DNA of 64,000 nt from Sphingomonas sp. PP-F2F-G114-C0414 (GTDB lineage: Bacteria; Pseudomonadota; Alphaproteobacteria; Sphingomonadales; Sphingomonadaceae). A program made the translations under genes and the position numbers. The notes under the pieces are model-generated. The model had not been told where the DNA came from and searched no databases. It saw only the letters and a program-made list of their open reading frames with translations. The DNA lies in the NCBI RefSeq assembly GCF_003688595.1, contig NZ_RCWT01000011.1, positions 186,001 through 250,000 on the forward strand. The letters run 5' to 3'. How positions within the stretch are numbered: the first letter of the stretch is position 1; each line of letters begins with the position of its first letter. This document shows positions 50,450 to 63,104 of this stretch, piece after piece.

Positions 50450-52891
50450 GTGACCTCAGATCCTGCCGTACAGCCGCCCGTTCAAGCACCCGTCTTCCAG
50501 GATCTGGCCGACTCGATCCTCGACACGCTCGTCCACCGCATCGGCAAGGATGCGCAGGCCGCCCGCCCCCACGACTGGCTCGCCGCGACGATCCTGACCG
50601 TCCGCAACGACATCGTCGAACGCTGGATGGCATCGACCAAGGCAGCGCACGCGGCCGGCGCCAAGCGCGTCTATTATCTCAGTCTCGAATTCCTGATCGG
50701 CCGGCTGCTGCGCGACGCGGTGACCAATCTGCAGCGCAACGACGAAGTCACGCAGGCGCTGAAACTCCACGGCGTCGACCTCGCCGAACTCGAGGAAATC
50801 GAGCCCGACGCAGCGCTCGGCAACGGCGGCCTCGGTCGGCTCGCCGCCTGCTTCATGGAGAGCATGGCGAGCCTCGCGCTGCCCGCCTACGGCTACGGCA
50901 TCCGCTATGTGAACGGCATGTTTCGCCAGCGGATCGACGATGGCTGGCAGGTCGAGATGCCCGAGAACTGGCTCGCACACGGCAATCCCTGGGAGTTCGA
51001 ACGCCGCGAGAGCGCCTATTTCGTCGGCTTCGGCGGCGAAGTGACCGCGGCCGACAACGGCCAAGTCCACTGGAGCCCATCCGAGGCAGTCGAGGCCACC
51101 GCCGTCGACACCCCCGTCGTCGGGTGGCGCGGCAAGCACGTCAACACGCTCCGCCTGTGGACCGCCCGCGCGTTCGATCCGATCAAGCTCGACCGCTTCA
51201 ACGCTGGCGATTTCTCGGGCGCACTTGCCGATCAGACGCGCGCCGAGACGCTCACCCGCGTCCTCTATCCCAACGATTCCACCGCGGCGGGGCAGGAACT
51301 ACGTCTCCGCCAGGAATATTTCTTCTCGTCCGCGTCGATCCAGGACATCGTCCGCCGTCACATCCAGTATTTCGGCGACATCCGCACGCTGCCAGACAAG
51401 GCCGCGATCCAGCTCAACGACACGCATCCCGCGGTGTCGGTCGCAGAGCTCATGCGGCTGCTGATCGACCACCACGAATTCGCGTTCGACGAGGCGTGGA
51501 AGATCACGCGCGCCACCTTCGGCTATACCAACCACACGCTGCTGCCCGAGGCGCTGGAGAGCTGGCCGCTGCCGCTGTTCGAACGCCTGCTGCCTCGGCA
51601 CATGCAGATCGTCTACGCGATCAACGCCAAGCTACTGCGCGAGGCGCGCGGCACAGACGGCATCGACGACCGCGCGATCGCCGCGATCAGCCTGATCGAC
51701 GAGGGCGGAGAGCGGCGCGTGCGGATGGCGAACCTCGCCTTTGCCGGCTCGCACAGCGTCAACGGCGTCGCCGCGCTCCACACGCAGCTGATGAAGAAGA
51801 CGGTCTTCGCCGATCTGCACAAGCTGTATCCGACGCGGATCAACAACAAGACGAATGGCATCACGCCGCGTCGCTGGCTCCAGCAATGCAACCCCGGCCT
51901 CACCACGCTGATCCGCGATGCAATCGGCGACGGCTTCCTCGACGATGCCGAAAAGCTGGTCGATCTGGATGTTTTCGCCGACGATTCCGGTTTCAGGGAG
52001 CGCTTTTCGAGCGTGAAGCGTTCGAACAAGGTGGCACTGGCTAATCACATCAAGGAGACGATGGGGCTCCGCGTCGACCCCGAGGCGATGTTCGACGTCC
52101 AGATCAAGCGCATCCACGAGTATAAGCGCCAGCTGCTCAACATCATCGAGACGGTCGCGCTCTACGACCAGATCCGCAGCCATCCCGAGCGCGACTGGAC
52201 GCCTCGCGTGAAGCTGTTCGCGGGCAAGGCGGCGTCGAGCTATCACAACGCGAAACTCGTCATCAAACTGGCGAACGACGTGGCGCGGAGGATCAACGCG
52301 GACCCTTCCGTCGGTGGCCTGCTGAAGGTCGCGTTCCTGTCCAATTACAACGTGTCGCTGGCGGAGAAGATCATCCCCGCCGCCGACCTCAGCGAGCAGA
52401 TCTCGACCGCCGGGCTCGAAGCATCGGGCACCGGCAACATGAAGTTCTCGATGAACGGCGCGTTGACGATCGGCACGCTCGACGGCGCGAACATCGAGAT
52501 CAAGGACCGCGTCGGCGACGACAACATCTTCATCTTCGGCATGACCGCGGACGAGGTCGAGGCGAAGCGCGCCAACGGCTATGATCCGCGCAGCGTCATC
52601 GACGGCTCGAACGAACTACGCCAGGCGGTGTCGGCGATCGCGTCCGGCGTGTTCTCGCCCGACGACAAGACGCGCTACGCCGGGCTGATGGGCGGGTTGT
52701 ACGAGGGCGACTGGTTCATGCTCGCCGCCGATTTCGACAGTTATGCCGCCGCCCAGCGCGCGGTCGACACGCGCTGGAACGACCGCGACGCGTGGGTCGC
52801 CTCGACCGTCCGCAACGTCGCGCGCGTCGGCTGGTTCTCGTCCGACCGCACCATCCGCGAGTACGCGCGGGAAATCTGGACGGTGATGTGA
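50450..52891 (+). CDS. glgP: Glycogen phosphorylase
   Basis: 813 residues. N-terminal YYLSLEFLIGRLL and ALGNGGLGRLAACFMES, NNKTNGITPRRWL, and the PLP signature EASGTGNMKFSMNGAL (about 652-668) with the Schiff-base Lys in GNMKF. It releases glucose-1-phosphate from glycogen. It starts with GTG 50450 and weak GGAAACC upstream; no better start in frame. It is the first gene of glgP-glgB-glgC-glgA-pgm-trehalase-lyase; its TGA overlaps the glgB GTG. A GTCCGCG/CGCGGAC hairpin (50386-50410) lies in the leader. Confidence 0.97.
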   Translation: MTSDPAVQPPVQAPVFQDLADSILDTLVHRIGKDAQAARPHDWLAATILTVRNDIVERWMASTKAAHAAGAKRVYYLSLEFLIGRLLRDAVTNLQRNDEVTQALKLHGVDLAELEEIEPDAALGNGGLGRLAACFMESMASLALPAYGYGIRYVNGMFRQRIDDGWQVEMPENWLAHGNPWEFERRESAYFVGFGGEVTAADNGQVHWSPSEAVEATAVDTPVVGWRGKHVNTLRLWTARAFDPIKLDRFNAGDFSGALADQTRAETLTRVLYPNDSTAAGQELRLRQEYFFSSASIQDIVRRHIQYFGDIRTLPDKAAIQLNDTHPAVSVAELMRLLIDHHEFAFDEAWKITRATFGYTNHTLLPEALESWPLPLFERLLPRHMQIVYAINAKLLREARGTDGIDDRAIAAISLIDEGGERRVRMANLAFAGSHSVNGVAALHTQLMKKTVFADLHKLYPTRINNKTNGITPRRWLQQCNPGLTTLIRDAIGDGFLDDAEKLVDLDVFADDSGFRERFSSVKRSNKVALANHIKETMGLRVDPEAMFDVQIKRIHEYKRQLLNIIETVALYDQIRSHPERDWTPRVKLFAGKAASSYHNAKLVIKLANDVARRINADPSVGGLLKVAFLSNYNVSLAEKIIPAADLSEQISTAGLEASGTGNMKFSMNGALTIGTLDGANIEIKDRVGDDNIFIFGMTADEVEAKRANGYDPRSVIDGSNELRQAVSAIASGVFSPDDKTRYAGLMGGLYEGDWFMLAADFDSYAAAQRAVDTRWNDRDAWVASTVRNVARVGWFSSDRTIREYAREIWTVM

Positions 52892-55050
52892 AGCCACCCG
52901 AAGGCGCCATCGTTGCCCTCCTCGAAGGGCGTCACGACGATCCGTTCTCGCTGCTTGGCGTCCACAGCGGCCCGACCGGTGTGTTCGCGCGCGTCTGGCT
53001 GCCCGGCGCGGACAAGGCCGAGGCACATGCGCTCGACGGCACCGCGCTCGGCACCCTCCCCCGGATCGACGATCGCGGCCTGTTCGAGGGTCCGATCAAT
53101 GGCACGCAACAGCCGGTCAAATACCACGCCGAGGCGGGCGACACGTCGTGGTGGGTCACCGACCCCTACAGCTTCGGCCCCGTGCTCGGCCCGATCGACG
53201 ACCTGCTGATGGCCGAGGGCACGCACCGCCGCCTTCACGACAAGATGGGCGCGCATCTGATCGAGCACGAAGGCGCACACGGCGTCCACTTCGCGCTTTG
53301 GGCCCCCAATGCGCAGCGCGTGTCGGTGGTTGGCGACTTCAACGACTGGGACGGCCGCCGCCACGCGATGCGCAAGCGCGGCGACGTCGGCGTGTGGGAG
53401 ATCTTCATCCCCGACATCGCCGAATACCGCGCCTACAAGTTCGAGATCGTCGGCCCGGACGGCCAGCTGCAGCCGCTCAAGGCCGACCCGTTCGCGTTCG
53501 CGGCCGAACTCCGCCCCGCCAACGCCTCGATCACGCGGAAACTCGCGCACGACTGGGCCGACACCGATCACCGCAAACACTGGGCCTCGGTCGATCCACG
53601 CCGCGTGCCGATCAGCATCTATGAGGTCCACGCCGGCTCGTGGGACCGCGATGCCGACGGCTGGTTCCTGACCTGGGACGCGCTCGCCGACCGCCTGATC
53701 CCGTACGTGGTCGAGATGGGCTTCACACACATCGAATTCCTGCCGATCAGCGAACACCCGTACGACCCGAGCTGGGGCTACCAGACCACCGGCCTCTACG
53801 CGCCATCCGCGCGCTTCGGCGACGTCGATGGCTTCGCGCGGTTCGTCGATGGCGCGCATCTCGCCGGAATCGGCGTGCTGCTCGACTGGGTCCCGGCGCA
53901 TTTCCCGACCGACGCGTTCGGCTTGGCGAAGTTCGACGGCACCGCGCTGTATGAACACGAAGATCCGCGGCTTGGCTTCCACCCCGACTGGAACACCGCG
54001 ATCTACAATTTCGGGCGGCGCGAGGTGACGTCGTTCCTCGTCAACAACGCGCTGTTCTGGGCCGAGCGCTATCACATCGACGGCCTGCGCGTGGATGCGG
54101 TCGCGTCGATGCTGTACCGCGATTACTCGCGCAAAAGCGGCGAATGGATCCCCAACGCGGACGGCGGCCGCGAGAATTGGGAGGCCGTCGCGTTCCTCCG
54201 CGACATGAACCGCAAGATCTACGGCCAGCACCCCGGCGTGTTCACGATCGCCGAGGAATCGACCTCGTGGCCCGGCGTCTCAGCGCCGGTAAGCGACGAT
54301 GGCAAGAGTGGCGGCTTAGGGTTCGGGTTCAAGTGGAACATGGGCTTCATGCACGACACGCTGCAGTACATGGCGCGCGATCCACTGCACCGGAAGCACC
54401 ATCACGGCGAGATCAATTTCGGTCTCGTCTACGCGTTCAGCGAGAACTTCGTCCTGCCGCTCAGCCATGACGAGGTCGTCCACGGCAAGGGCTCGCTGCT
54501 GACCAAGATGCCCGGGGACGACTGGCAGCAATTTGCCAACCTGCGCGCTTATTACGCGTTCATGTGGGGCTATCCGGGCAAGAAACTGCTCTTCATGGGC
54601 CAGGAATTCGCGCAGCGCCGCGAATGGTCGGAAGCGCGCGCGCTCGACTGGGATCTGCGCAACTCCCGCAGTCATGGGGGCATCCGCAACCTCGTCCGCG
54701 ATCTCAACACCGTCTACCGCGAGAAGCCGGCGCTCCATGCGCGCGATTGCGAGGCGGAAGGGTTCGAGTGGCTGGTTGCCGACGACGCCACCAATTCGGT
54801 GTTCGCGTGGTTGCGCAAGGCCCCCGGTGCAAAGCCGATCGCGATCGTCGCCAACATGACGCCGATCGCCCGCGCGCCCTACCGCGTGCCGCTACCGCTC
54901 GACGGCCGCTGGTGCGAGATCATCAACAGCGACGCGCACGACTATTGGGGCAGCGGGCTCGGCAATCTCGGCGGCGTCGTCGCGAAGGACGGTGCGGCCT
55001 GGGTCACGCTGCCCCCGCTTGCGACGATTATGCTCGAATACGAAGGCTGA
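52888..55050 (+). CDS. glgB: 1,4-alpha-glucan branching enzyme
   Basis: 720 residues. CBM48 N-terminal domain (YHAEAGDTSWWVTDPYSFGP ... RVSVVGDFNDWDGRRH), GH13 barrel with catalytic Asp in LRVDAVASMLY (about 405), Glu in IAEESTSWP (about 456) and Asp in LSHDEVVHGK (about 530), and the C-terminal all-beta domain. It makes alpha-1,6 branches in glycogen. GTG 52888 overlaps the glgP stop (GTGA), so the two genes are coupled. The GTG sits where the family N-terminus begins. Confidence 0.96.
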   Translation: MKPPEGAIVALLEGRHDDPFSLLGVHSGPTGVFARVWLPGADKAEAHALDGTALGTLPRIDDRGLFEGPINGTQQPVKYHAEAGDTSWWVTDPYSFGPVLGPIDDLLMAEGTHRRLHDKMGAHLIEHEGAHGVHFALWAPNAQRVSVVGDFNDWDGRRHAMRKRGDVGVWEIFIPDIAEYRAYKFEIVGPDGQLQPLKADPFAFAAELRPANASITRKLAHDWADTDHRKHWASVDPRRVPISIYEVHAGSWDRDADGWFLTWDALADRLIPYVVEMGFTHIEFLPISEHPYDPSWGYQTTGLYAPSARFGDVDGFARFVDGAHLAGIGVLLDWVPAHFPTDAFGLAKFDGTALYEHEDPRLGFHPDWNTAIYNFGRREVTSFLVNNALFWAERYHIDGLRVDAVASMLYRDYSRKSGEWIPNADGGRENWEAVAFLRDMNRKIYGQHPGVFTIAEESTSWPGVSAPVSDDGKSGGLGFGFKWNMGFMHDTLQYMARDPLHRKHHHGEINFGLVYAFSENFVLPLSHDEVVHGKGSLLTKMPGDDWQQFANLRAYYAFMWGYPGKKLLFMGQEFAQRREWSEARALDWDLRNSRSHGGIRNLVRDLNTVYREKPALHARDCEAEGFEWLVADDATNSVFAWLRKAPGAKPIAIVANMTPIARAPYRVPLPLDGRWCEIINSDAHDYWGSGLGNLGGVVAKDGAAWVTLPPLATIMLEYEG

Positions 55051-55137
55051 TCGAGTTCGAAGACCGATCCGGCGCAACGACGGAACAACCCGCGGGTGCC
55101 GGGAGGTTATACCACCGACGATTATGGAGAGATTACG

Positions 55138-56400
55138 ATGGTAGAACGGCGAGGACAGCCACTGGCGCGCGACGCGATGGCGTATGTGCTGGCCGGCGGC
55201 CGCGGCAGTCGCCTGATGGAGCTGACCGATACGCGCGCGAAACCCGCGGTGTATTTCGGCGGCAAGGCGCGGATCATCGATTTCGCGCTGTCCAACGCGA
55301 TCAACTCGGGCATCCGCCGGATCGGCGTCGCGACGCAGTACAAGGCGCATTCGCTGATCCGCCATTTGCAGAGCGGCTGGAACTTCCTGCGCTCGGAACG
55401 CAACGAAAGCTTCGACATCCTGCCCGCGTCGCAGCGCATCAGCGAGTTCCAATGGTACGAGGGCACCGCCGACGCGGTCTACCAGAACATCGACATCATC
55501 GAGAGCCACGCGCCCGAATACATGGTCATCCTGGCGGGCGACCACATCTACAAGATGGATTACGAGCTGATCCTGCAACAGCATTGCGAGACCGGCGCAG
55601 ACGTCACCATTGCCTGCCTCGAAGTGCCGCGGATGGAGGCGGTCGGCTTCGGCGTGATGGCCGTCGATGAGCACGACAACGTCACCGCGTTCGTCGAGAA
55701 GCCCGCCGATCCGCCCGCGATCCCCGGCAACCCGGACATCGCGCTGGCGTCGATGGGGATCTACGTCTTCCATACCAAATTGCTGTTCGACGAACTGCGC
55801 CGCGATGCCGAGACGCCCGGCTCGTCGCGCGATTTCGGCAAGGATATCATCCCGTACCTCGTCAAGCACGGCAAGGCGGTCGCGCACCGCTTCTCCGACA
55901 GCTGCGTCCGCTCGGGCAGCGAAGTCGACGCATACTGGCGCGATGTCGGCACCGTCGATGCGTATTGGGAGGCGAACATCGACCTCACCGATGTCGTACC
56001 CAAGCTCGACCTTTACGACCGCAGCTGGCCGCTCTGGACCTATTCGGAGGTCACGCCACCCGCCAAGTTCGTCCACGCCGACGACGGCCGCCGCGGCGAG
56101 GCGGTGTCGAGCCTCGTCTCGGGCGACTGCATCATCTCCGGCTCCTCGATCCACCGCAGCCTGATCTTCACCGGCACGCGCGCGCACAGCTACTCGATGC
56201 TGGATCAGGCCGTGATCCTCCCGCACTGCGTGATCGGCCGCGGCGCGCGGTTGTCGAAGGTGGTCGTCGATCGCGGCGTAGAAATCCCCGACGGCCTGGT
56301 CGTAGGCGAGGACGCAGAATCCGACGCCCAACGCTTCCGCCGTACCGACAACGGCGTCGTGCTTGTAACCAAATCCATGATCGACCGGCTGACGGCGTGA
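55138..56400 (+). CDS. glgC: Glucose-1-phosphate adenylyltransferase
   Basis: 420 residues, the usual length. Nucleotidyltransferase start [20 protein letters not shown] (about 15-34), catalytic and regulatory motifs [15 protein letters not shown] and [12 protein letters not shown] (about 138-149), and a left-handed beta-helix C-terminus ([12 protein letters not shown]). It makes ADP-glucose, the committed step of glycogen synthesis. ATG 55138 has GGAGA seven bases upstream; an upstream GTG at 55096 is not supported. A short gap from glgB is likely within the operon. Confidence 0.96.
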   Translation: MVERRGQPLARDAMAYVLAGGRGSRLMELTDTRAKPAVYFGGKARIIDFALSNAINSGIRRIGVATQYKAHSLIRHLQSGWNFLRSERNESFDILPASQRISEFQWYEGTADAVYQNIDIIESHAPEYMVILAGDHIYKMDYELILQQHCETGADVTIACLEVPRMEAVGFGVMAVDEHDNVTAFVEKPADPPAIPGNPDIALASMGIYVFHTKLLFDELRRDAETPGSSRDFGKDIIPYLVKHGKAVAHRFSDSCVRSGSEVDAYWRDVGTVDAYWEANIDLTDVVPKLDLYDRSWPLWTYSEVTPPAKFVHADDGRRGEAVSSLVSGDCIISGSSIHRSLIFTGTRAHSYSMLDQAVILPHCVIGRGARLSKVVVDRGVEIPDGLVVGEDAESDAQRFRRTDNGVVLVTKSMIDRLTA

Positions 56401-56410
56401 CGACCAACGC

Positions 56411-56610
56411 AAATCCTCCCCGGCACGGGGAGGGGGACCGTTCGCCATCGGCGAAGGGTGGAGGGGGCTCACCGCAAGCGTACCTTCTGCGACCGCAAGC
56501 GTACCGGCCGCCAACGCAAGCGGACCTTCTACGATCGAACACGGACCATCTGCGGAAGCCCCCCTCCACCATGCGATGCATGGTCCCCCTCCCCGTGCCG
56601 GGGAGGATTT
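56411..56610. repeat. REP-like element (family D) with internal tandem repeats between glgC and glgA
   Basis: Outer arms CCTCCCCGGCACGGGGAGG and CCTCCCCGTGCCGGGGAGG are inverted; inner arms GGTGGAGGGGGCT and AGCCCCCCTCCACC also pair. The centre (56471-56554) holds four imperfect 21-bp tandem units. Its right arm GGGGAGGATTTG provides the glgA ribosome binding site. Confidence 0.8.
56471..56554. repeat. Four imperfect 21-bp direct tandem repeats
   Basis: Units 56471-56491, 56492-56512, 56513-56533 and 56534-56554. Units 1-3 share CGCAAGCG-T/G-ACC, and 1, 3 and 4 share ACC-T/A-TCT. The 21-bp length is divisible by three, but no supported frame uses it. It sits inside the family D element. Confidence 0.7.
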
Positions 56611-56611
56611 G

Positions 56612-59672
<3,061 letters not shown>

Positions 59673-59673
<1 letters not shown>

Positions 59674-61202
59674 TGCGCCGCCTCGGCCTGCTCGCGCTCT
59701 CATCGCTGCTGATCGCGGCGTCGCCCGCGCCACAGTCGCCGGCCCAGTTATTCGGCGCGCTCTACAAGGCCGTCCAGATGCGCGGGCTGTTCCCGGACTC
59801 GAAGACCTTCGCCGATGCGACGCCGAAGCGTCCGGCAAAGGCTATCATCGCCGACTACGCCAAATGCCGCTGCAACGGGGAGCCGGAACTACGCAAATTC
59901 GTCGATCAGAACTTCACGATCCCGCCTACCCCCGCTGCGTCACCTTCCACCGAACGGCTGTCGCTCAAGGCGCACATTGACGCACTCTGGCCACAACTCA
60001 CGCGCACGCAGACCAGTGTCCCCGCCGGCTCGTCCGCGCTGACCTTGCCGAAGCGTTATGTCGTCCCGGGCGGTCGCTTTCGCGAGATGTATTACTGGGA
60101 CAGCTATTTCACGCTGCTCGGCGTCCAACGCTCCGGCCGGCAGGATCTGGTCGAGGACATGGTGGTCGATTTCGGCAGCCTGATCGACCGCTACGGCCAC
60201 ATCCCCAACGGCACGCGCACATACTACCTCAGCCGCTCGCAACCGCCGGTCTTCTACCTGATCGCCGGCCTCTCGCGCGATCCCAGGACGCTCGCCACCC
60301 GCACCCGCCAGCTCCGCGCGGAGCACGCGTTCTGGATGGCCGGCGCCGACACGCTCAAGCCCGGCCAGCAATCGCGCCGCGCCGTGCGCCTCCCCGACGG
60401 CGCGCTGCTCAACCGCTATTGGGACGACCGGGCGGATCCGCGCGACGAGAGTTATCGCGAAGACGCCGAACTCGCCGACCGTACGCCGTCGCGCAACCGC
60501 GGCGAACTCTTCCGCGATCTGCGCGCGGCGGCGGAAAGCGGCTGGGACTTCTCCTCTCGCTGGCTCGCCGACGGCCGCACTCTCGCCACCATCCGCACCA
60601 CGCGGTTCGCGCCGGTCGATCTCAACAGCCTGATGGTCGGCATGGAGCAGGCGATCGCCGCGAATTGCCGGGCGCTCGGCGACACCGCGTGCGCAACGTC
60701 GTACACCGCCCAAGCGACCGCCCGCGCCGCCGCGATCCGCCAGCATTTGTGGAACGGCCGCTTCTTTGCCGACTACGACCTCGACACCAACCGCGCGAAC
60801 GACTTCGCGAGCGCGGCAATGGCGTTCCCGCTGTTCTCCAGGATCGCAACACCCGAGCAGGCCGCGAAAACCGCCACTGCCCTGCGCCCATTCGTCGGCG
60901 AAGGCGGCCTCCGCACGACGTTGATCGGCAGCGGGCAGCAATGGGACGACCCCAATGGCTGGGCCCCGCTCCAGTGGATCGCGGTCGAAGGCCTGCGCGG
61001 CTACGGCGAAACCGGCTTAGCCGCGCAGATCACCAAAGCGTGGCTCGCGTCGGTCGACCGCGAATATCAGGCGAGCGGCAAGCTGCTCGAGAAATACGAC
61101 GTGGTCGAGCGCAAGCCCGGCGGTGGCGGCGAATATCCCAACCAGGACGGCTTCGGCTGGACCAACGGCGTCACGCGGGCGCTAATGGCCGGTCGGCCAT
61201 GA
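59673..61202 (+). CDS. treA: Periplasmic trehalase (GH37)
   Basis: 509 residues. N-terminal signal peptide MRRLGLLALSSLLIAASPAP directing it to the periplasm, then GH37 signature 1 PGGRFREMYYWDSYF (about 130-144) and signature 2 QWDDPNGWAPLQ (about 425-436). It hydrolyses trehalose to glucose. Its ATG shares one base with the pgm stop (TGATG); its TGA overlaps the next ATG (ATGA). Its place in the glycogen operon suggests joint control of storage glucans and trehalose. Confidence 0.94.
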
Positions 61203-62035
61203 CGCTCCGACGACGCCGCAGTGCGCTCTACATGCCCGCCTCGAACGCGCGGGCAATCGCCAAGGCTCGAACGCTCGCGTGCGACGTCGTCATCCTCGAT
61301 CTGGAGGATGCCGTCGCCCCCGACGAAAAGGCCGCGGCTCGCAATCGCGTCGTCGAAGCAGTGCGCGTGGGCGGGTTCGGCGCGCGAGAACTGGTCGTGC
61401 GGGTCAACGGTCTCGACACCCCCTGGTATGCCGACGACATCGCCGCGATCTACGCGAGCGGCGTCGATGCAGTGCTCGTCCCCAAGGTCTCGTCGGTCGC
61501 TGACCTTACGCGAGTCCGCGCATCGCTCGGCGAAGACGGCCCGCCGATCTGGGCGATGATCGAGACCTGCGCGGTGATCCTCGCGCTCCCCTCGCTCTCC
61601 GCAGCAGCAGCCGAAACGCAACTCACCGCGCTGATTGTCGGCACCAACGACCTCGCCAAGGAAATGCGCTGCCGGCTCGGAGCCGATCGCATGCCGCTGA
61701 TCCCGGCGCTCACAGCAACGATCATGGCCGCCCATGCTGCCGGCATCGTCGCGCTCGACGGCGTCTGCAACGCGCTGGATGACCCGACCCGGTTCGCGGC
61801 CGAATGTACCCAAGGGGCGATGCTAGGGTTCGACGGCAAGACGCTGATCCACCCCTCTCAGATCGATGCGGCGAATGCCGGGTTCGGGCCGAGCGAGGAA
61901 GAGTTGGCATGGGCACGAACGATCGTCGCCACGTTCGCGAAACCGGAGAATGCCGACAAGGGGGCCATCCGCCTCGATGGCCAGATGGTGGAGCGCCTGC
62001 ATCTAGCCGAGGCTGAAGCAACACTGGCTCGCTGA
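61199..62035 (+). CDS. HpcH/HpaI-family CoA-ester lyase (CitE-like)
   Basis: 278 residues. SALYMPASNARAIAKA (about 7-22) at the N-terminus and ILDLEDAVAPDEKAAAR (about 32-48), with metal-binding Glu/Asp, plus GFDGKTLIHPSQI (about 210), define CitE-like (citrate lyase beta / malyl-CoA or citramalyl-CoA) lyases. No citrate lyase alpha or gamma gene is adjacent, so it is probably a stand-alone acyl-CoA lyase. It is coupled to the trehalase gene by ATGA, the last member of the operon. The link to glycogen metabolism is unexplained. Confidence 0.9.
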   Translation: MTLRRRRSALYMPASNARAIAKARTLACDVVILDLEDAVAPDEKAAARNRVVEAVRVGGFGARELVVRVNGLDTPWYADDIAAIYASGVDAVLVPKVSSVADLTRVRASLGEDGPPIWAMIETCAVILALPSLSAAAAETQLTALIVGTNDLAKEMRCRLGADRMPLIPALTATIMAAHAAGIVALDGVCNALDDPTRFAAECTQGAMLGFDGKTLIHPSQIDAANAGFGPSEEELAWARTIVATFAKPENADKGAIRLDGQMVERLHLAEAEATLAR

Positions 62036-62066
62036 CGCACCGACAAGCACGGTCCGCAAATACCGC

Positions 62067-62150
62067 CCGTCATCCTGACGAAAGTCAGGATCCAGAGCCA
62101 TGAAGCGCACCACGCGTTACCCTGGATCCTGACTTTCGTCAGGATGACGG
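62067..62150. repeat. REP-like double hairpin, family C copy 2
   Basis: Arms about 62067-62095 and 62122-62150, nearly identical to the element at 6119-6203, with GAAA/TTTC loops. It lies between convergent genes (lyase on plus, small protein on minus) and could act as a two-way terminator. Confidence 0.85.
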
Positions 62151-62175
62151 ATCGCTTCGATGATACGCTCCGACG

Positions 62176-62466
62176 TCACCCCGCGTTCTTCCGCCGGGTC
62201 TCCCACCCCTTCTTCGCAGCCGCAGATTTAGCCGCATCGCTACGCCCAGCCGCCCGCTTTCCGCCCTCCTGCGAAGACGCATGCGTATCGGGCTTGCCGC
62301 GCCCCGAGCCGGACAGATTGCCCCCGCCCGAATCCTTGTTCACTGCAGCCCAGGCCCGCGCCTCGGCCTCCTTCTCAGGGACGCCGCGCTCTTCATAGCC
62401 GTCCGCGATATGCGCGGCCTTGCGCTTCTGCTTGTCGGTATACGCACTCTTGTCGCCCTGTGGCAT
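62176..62466 (-). CDS. Small Lys/Arg-rich conserved protein (often labelled plasmid stabilization)
   Basis: 96 residues. The N-terminal GDKSAYTDKQKRKAAHIADG (about 4-23) followed by EERGVPEKEAEARAWAAVNK is a conserved family of small hydrophilic proteins often annotated as plasmid-stabilization or stress proteins without direct evidence; no toxin or antitoxin features are visible. The tail (GRSDAAKSAAAKKGWETRRK) is basic. ATG 62466. It stands alone. Confidence 0.78.
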   Translation of the reverse strand: MPQGDKSAYTDKQKRKAAHIADGYEERGVPEKEAEARAWAAVNKDSGGGNLSGSGRGKPDTHASSQEGGKRAAGRSDAAKSAAAKKGWETRRKNAG

Positions 62467-62514
62467 CGTCGCTCTCCTCGTCAGAGAGCGTCAACGCTCA
62501 GGCCGACGCGGCGT

Positions 62515-63096
62515 TCACCGACCGATCCAGTCCGCCACTTCGGTCGCGACCTGGTTCGCCGCCTGGTTGATCCCAGCCGCCGCCGATGCCGCATCGATCG
62601 TCGAGACCGGCACACGCGCTTCGAAGCGGTGCTTCTCGACCGTGGCCTTGCCCGCGCGCGTCAGCGACGCGTCGAACGTCACGACCGCCTGCCGCGCCGT
62701 CGCATCGAGCCCGAAGTTGCGCAGTTCGCCACCCAGCGACGCACCCGGATCGCCGACCGACTGCGCCGTCGACAACACGACCAGCCCGGTCCGCGCCGCG
62801 ACCGTATCCGACACCAGTCGCGCGAACAGCCGCGCAGGCGGTTCCGCCCACTGCGCGTCGGTCACGTACGCGATCGAGGTCGGCGTCGCCTGCACCGGTA
62901 CGCGCGCGGTCGCCAGCGCCTGCGGCACGACCGGGACCTGGATCGTGATCGACTTCGCGGTCGCCGAGTCCTGGTTCTGGCCGACCGGTACCGACGACGC
63001 ACTCGTCAGCGTCAGCAATGTGGGGGGCGGTTTCGCGCCGAAGCTGATGCACCCGGCAAGAGGCAGCATCGCGATCAGGATGAGCGGTGTCTTCAT
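62515..63096 (-). CDS. ABC-transport auxiliary lipoprotein (PqiC/LptE-like, Mla system)
   Basis: 193 residues. Lipoprotein signal MKTPLILIAMLPLAGC with lipobox LAGC, then the ABC_trans_aux pattern (LTLTSASSVPVG ... ITIQVPVVPQAL, IAYVTDAQWAEPP, RLVSDTVAARTG). It likely sits at the inner face of the outer membrane with the MCE protein. GAGG six bases before ATG 63096; a GTG four codons upstream overlaps the MCE stop. It is the last gene of the MCE operon. Confidence 0.87.
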   Translation of the reverse strand: MKTPLILIAMLPLAGCISFGAKPPPTLLTLTSASSVPVGQNQDSATAKSITIQVPVVPQALATARVPVQATPTSIAYVTDAQWAEPPARLFARLVSDTVAARTGLVVLSTAQSVGDPGASLGGELRNFGLDATARQAVVTFDASLTRAGKATVEKHRFEARVPVSTIDAASAAAGINQAANQVATEVADWIGR

Positions 63097-63104
63097 GGCG
63101 TGCC

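Noticed and set aside
55096..55137. Upstream GTG start for glgC
   Set aside because: The extra 14 residues do not match the family N-terminus, and ATG 55138 has a better ribosome binding site.
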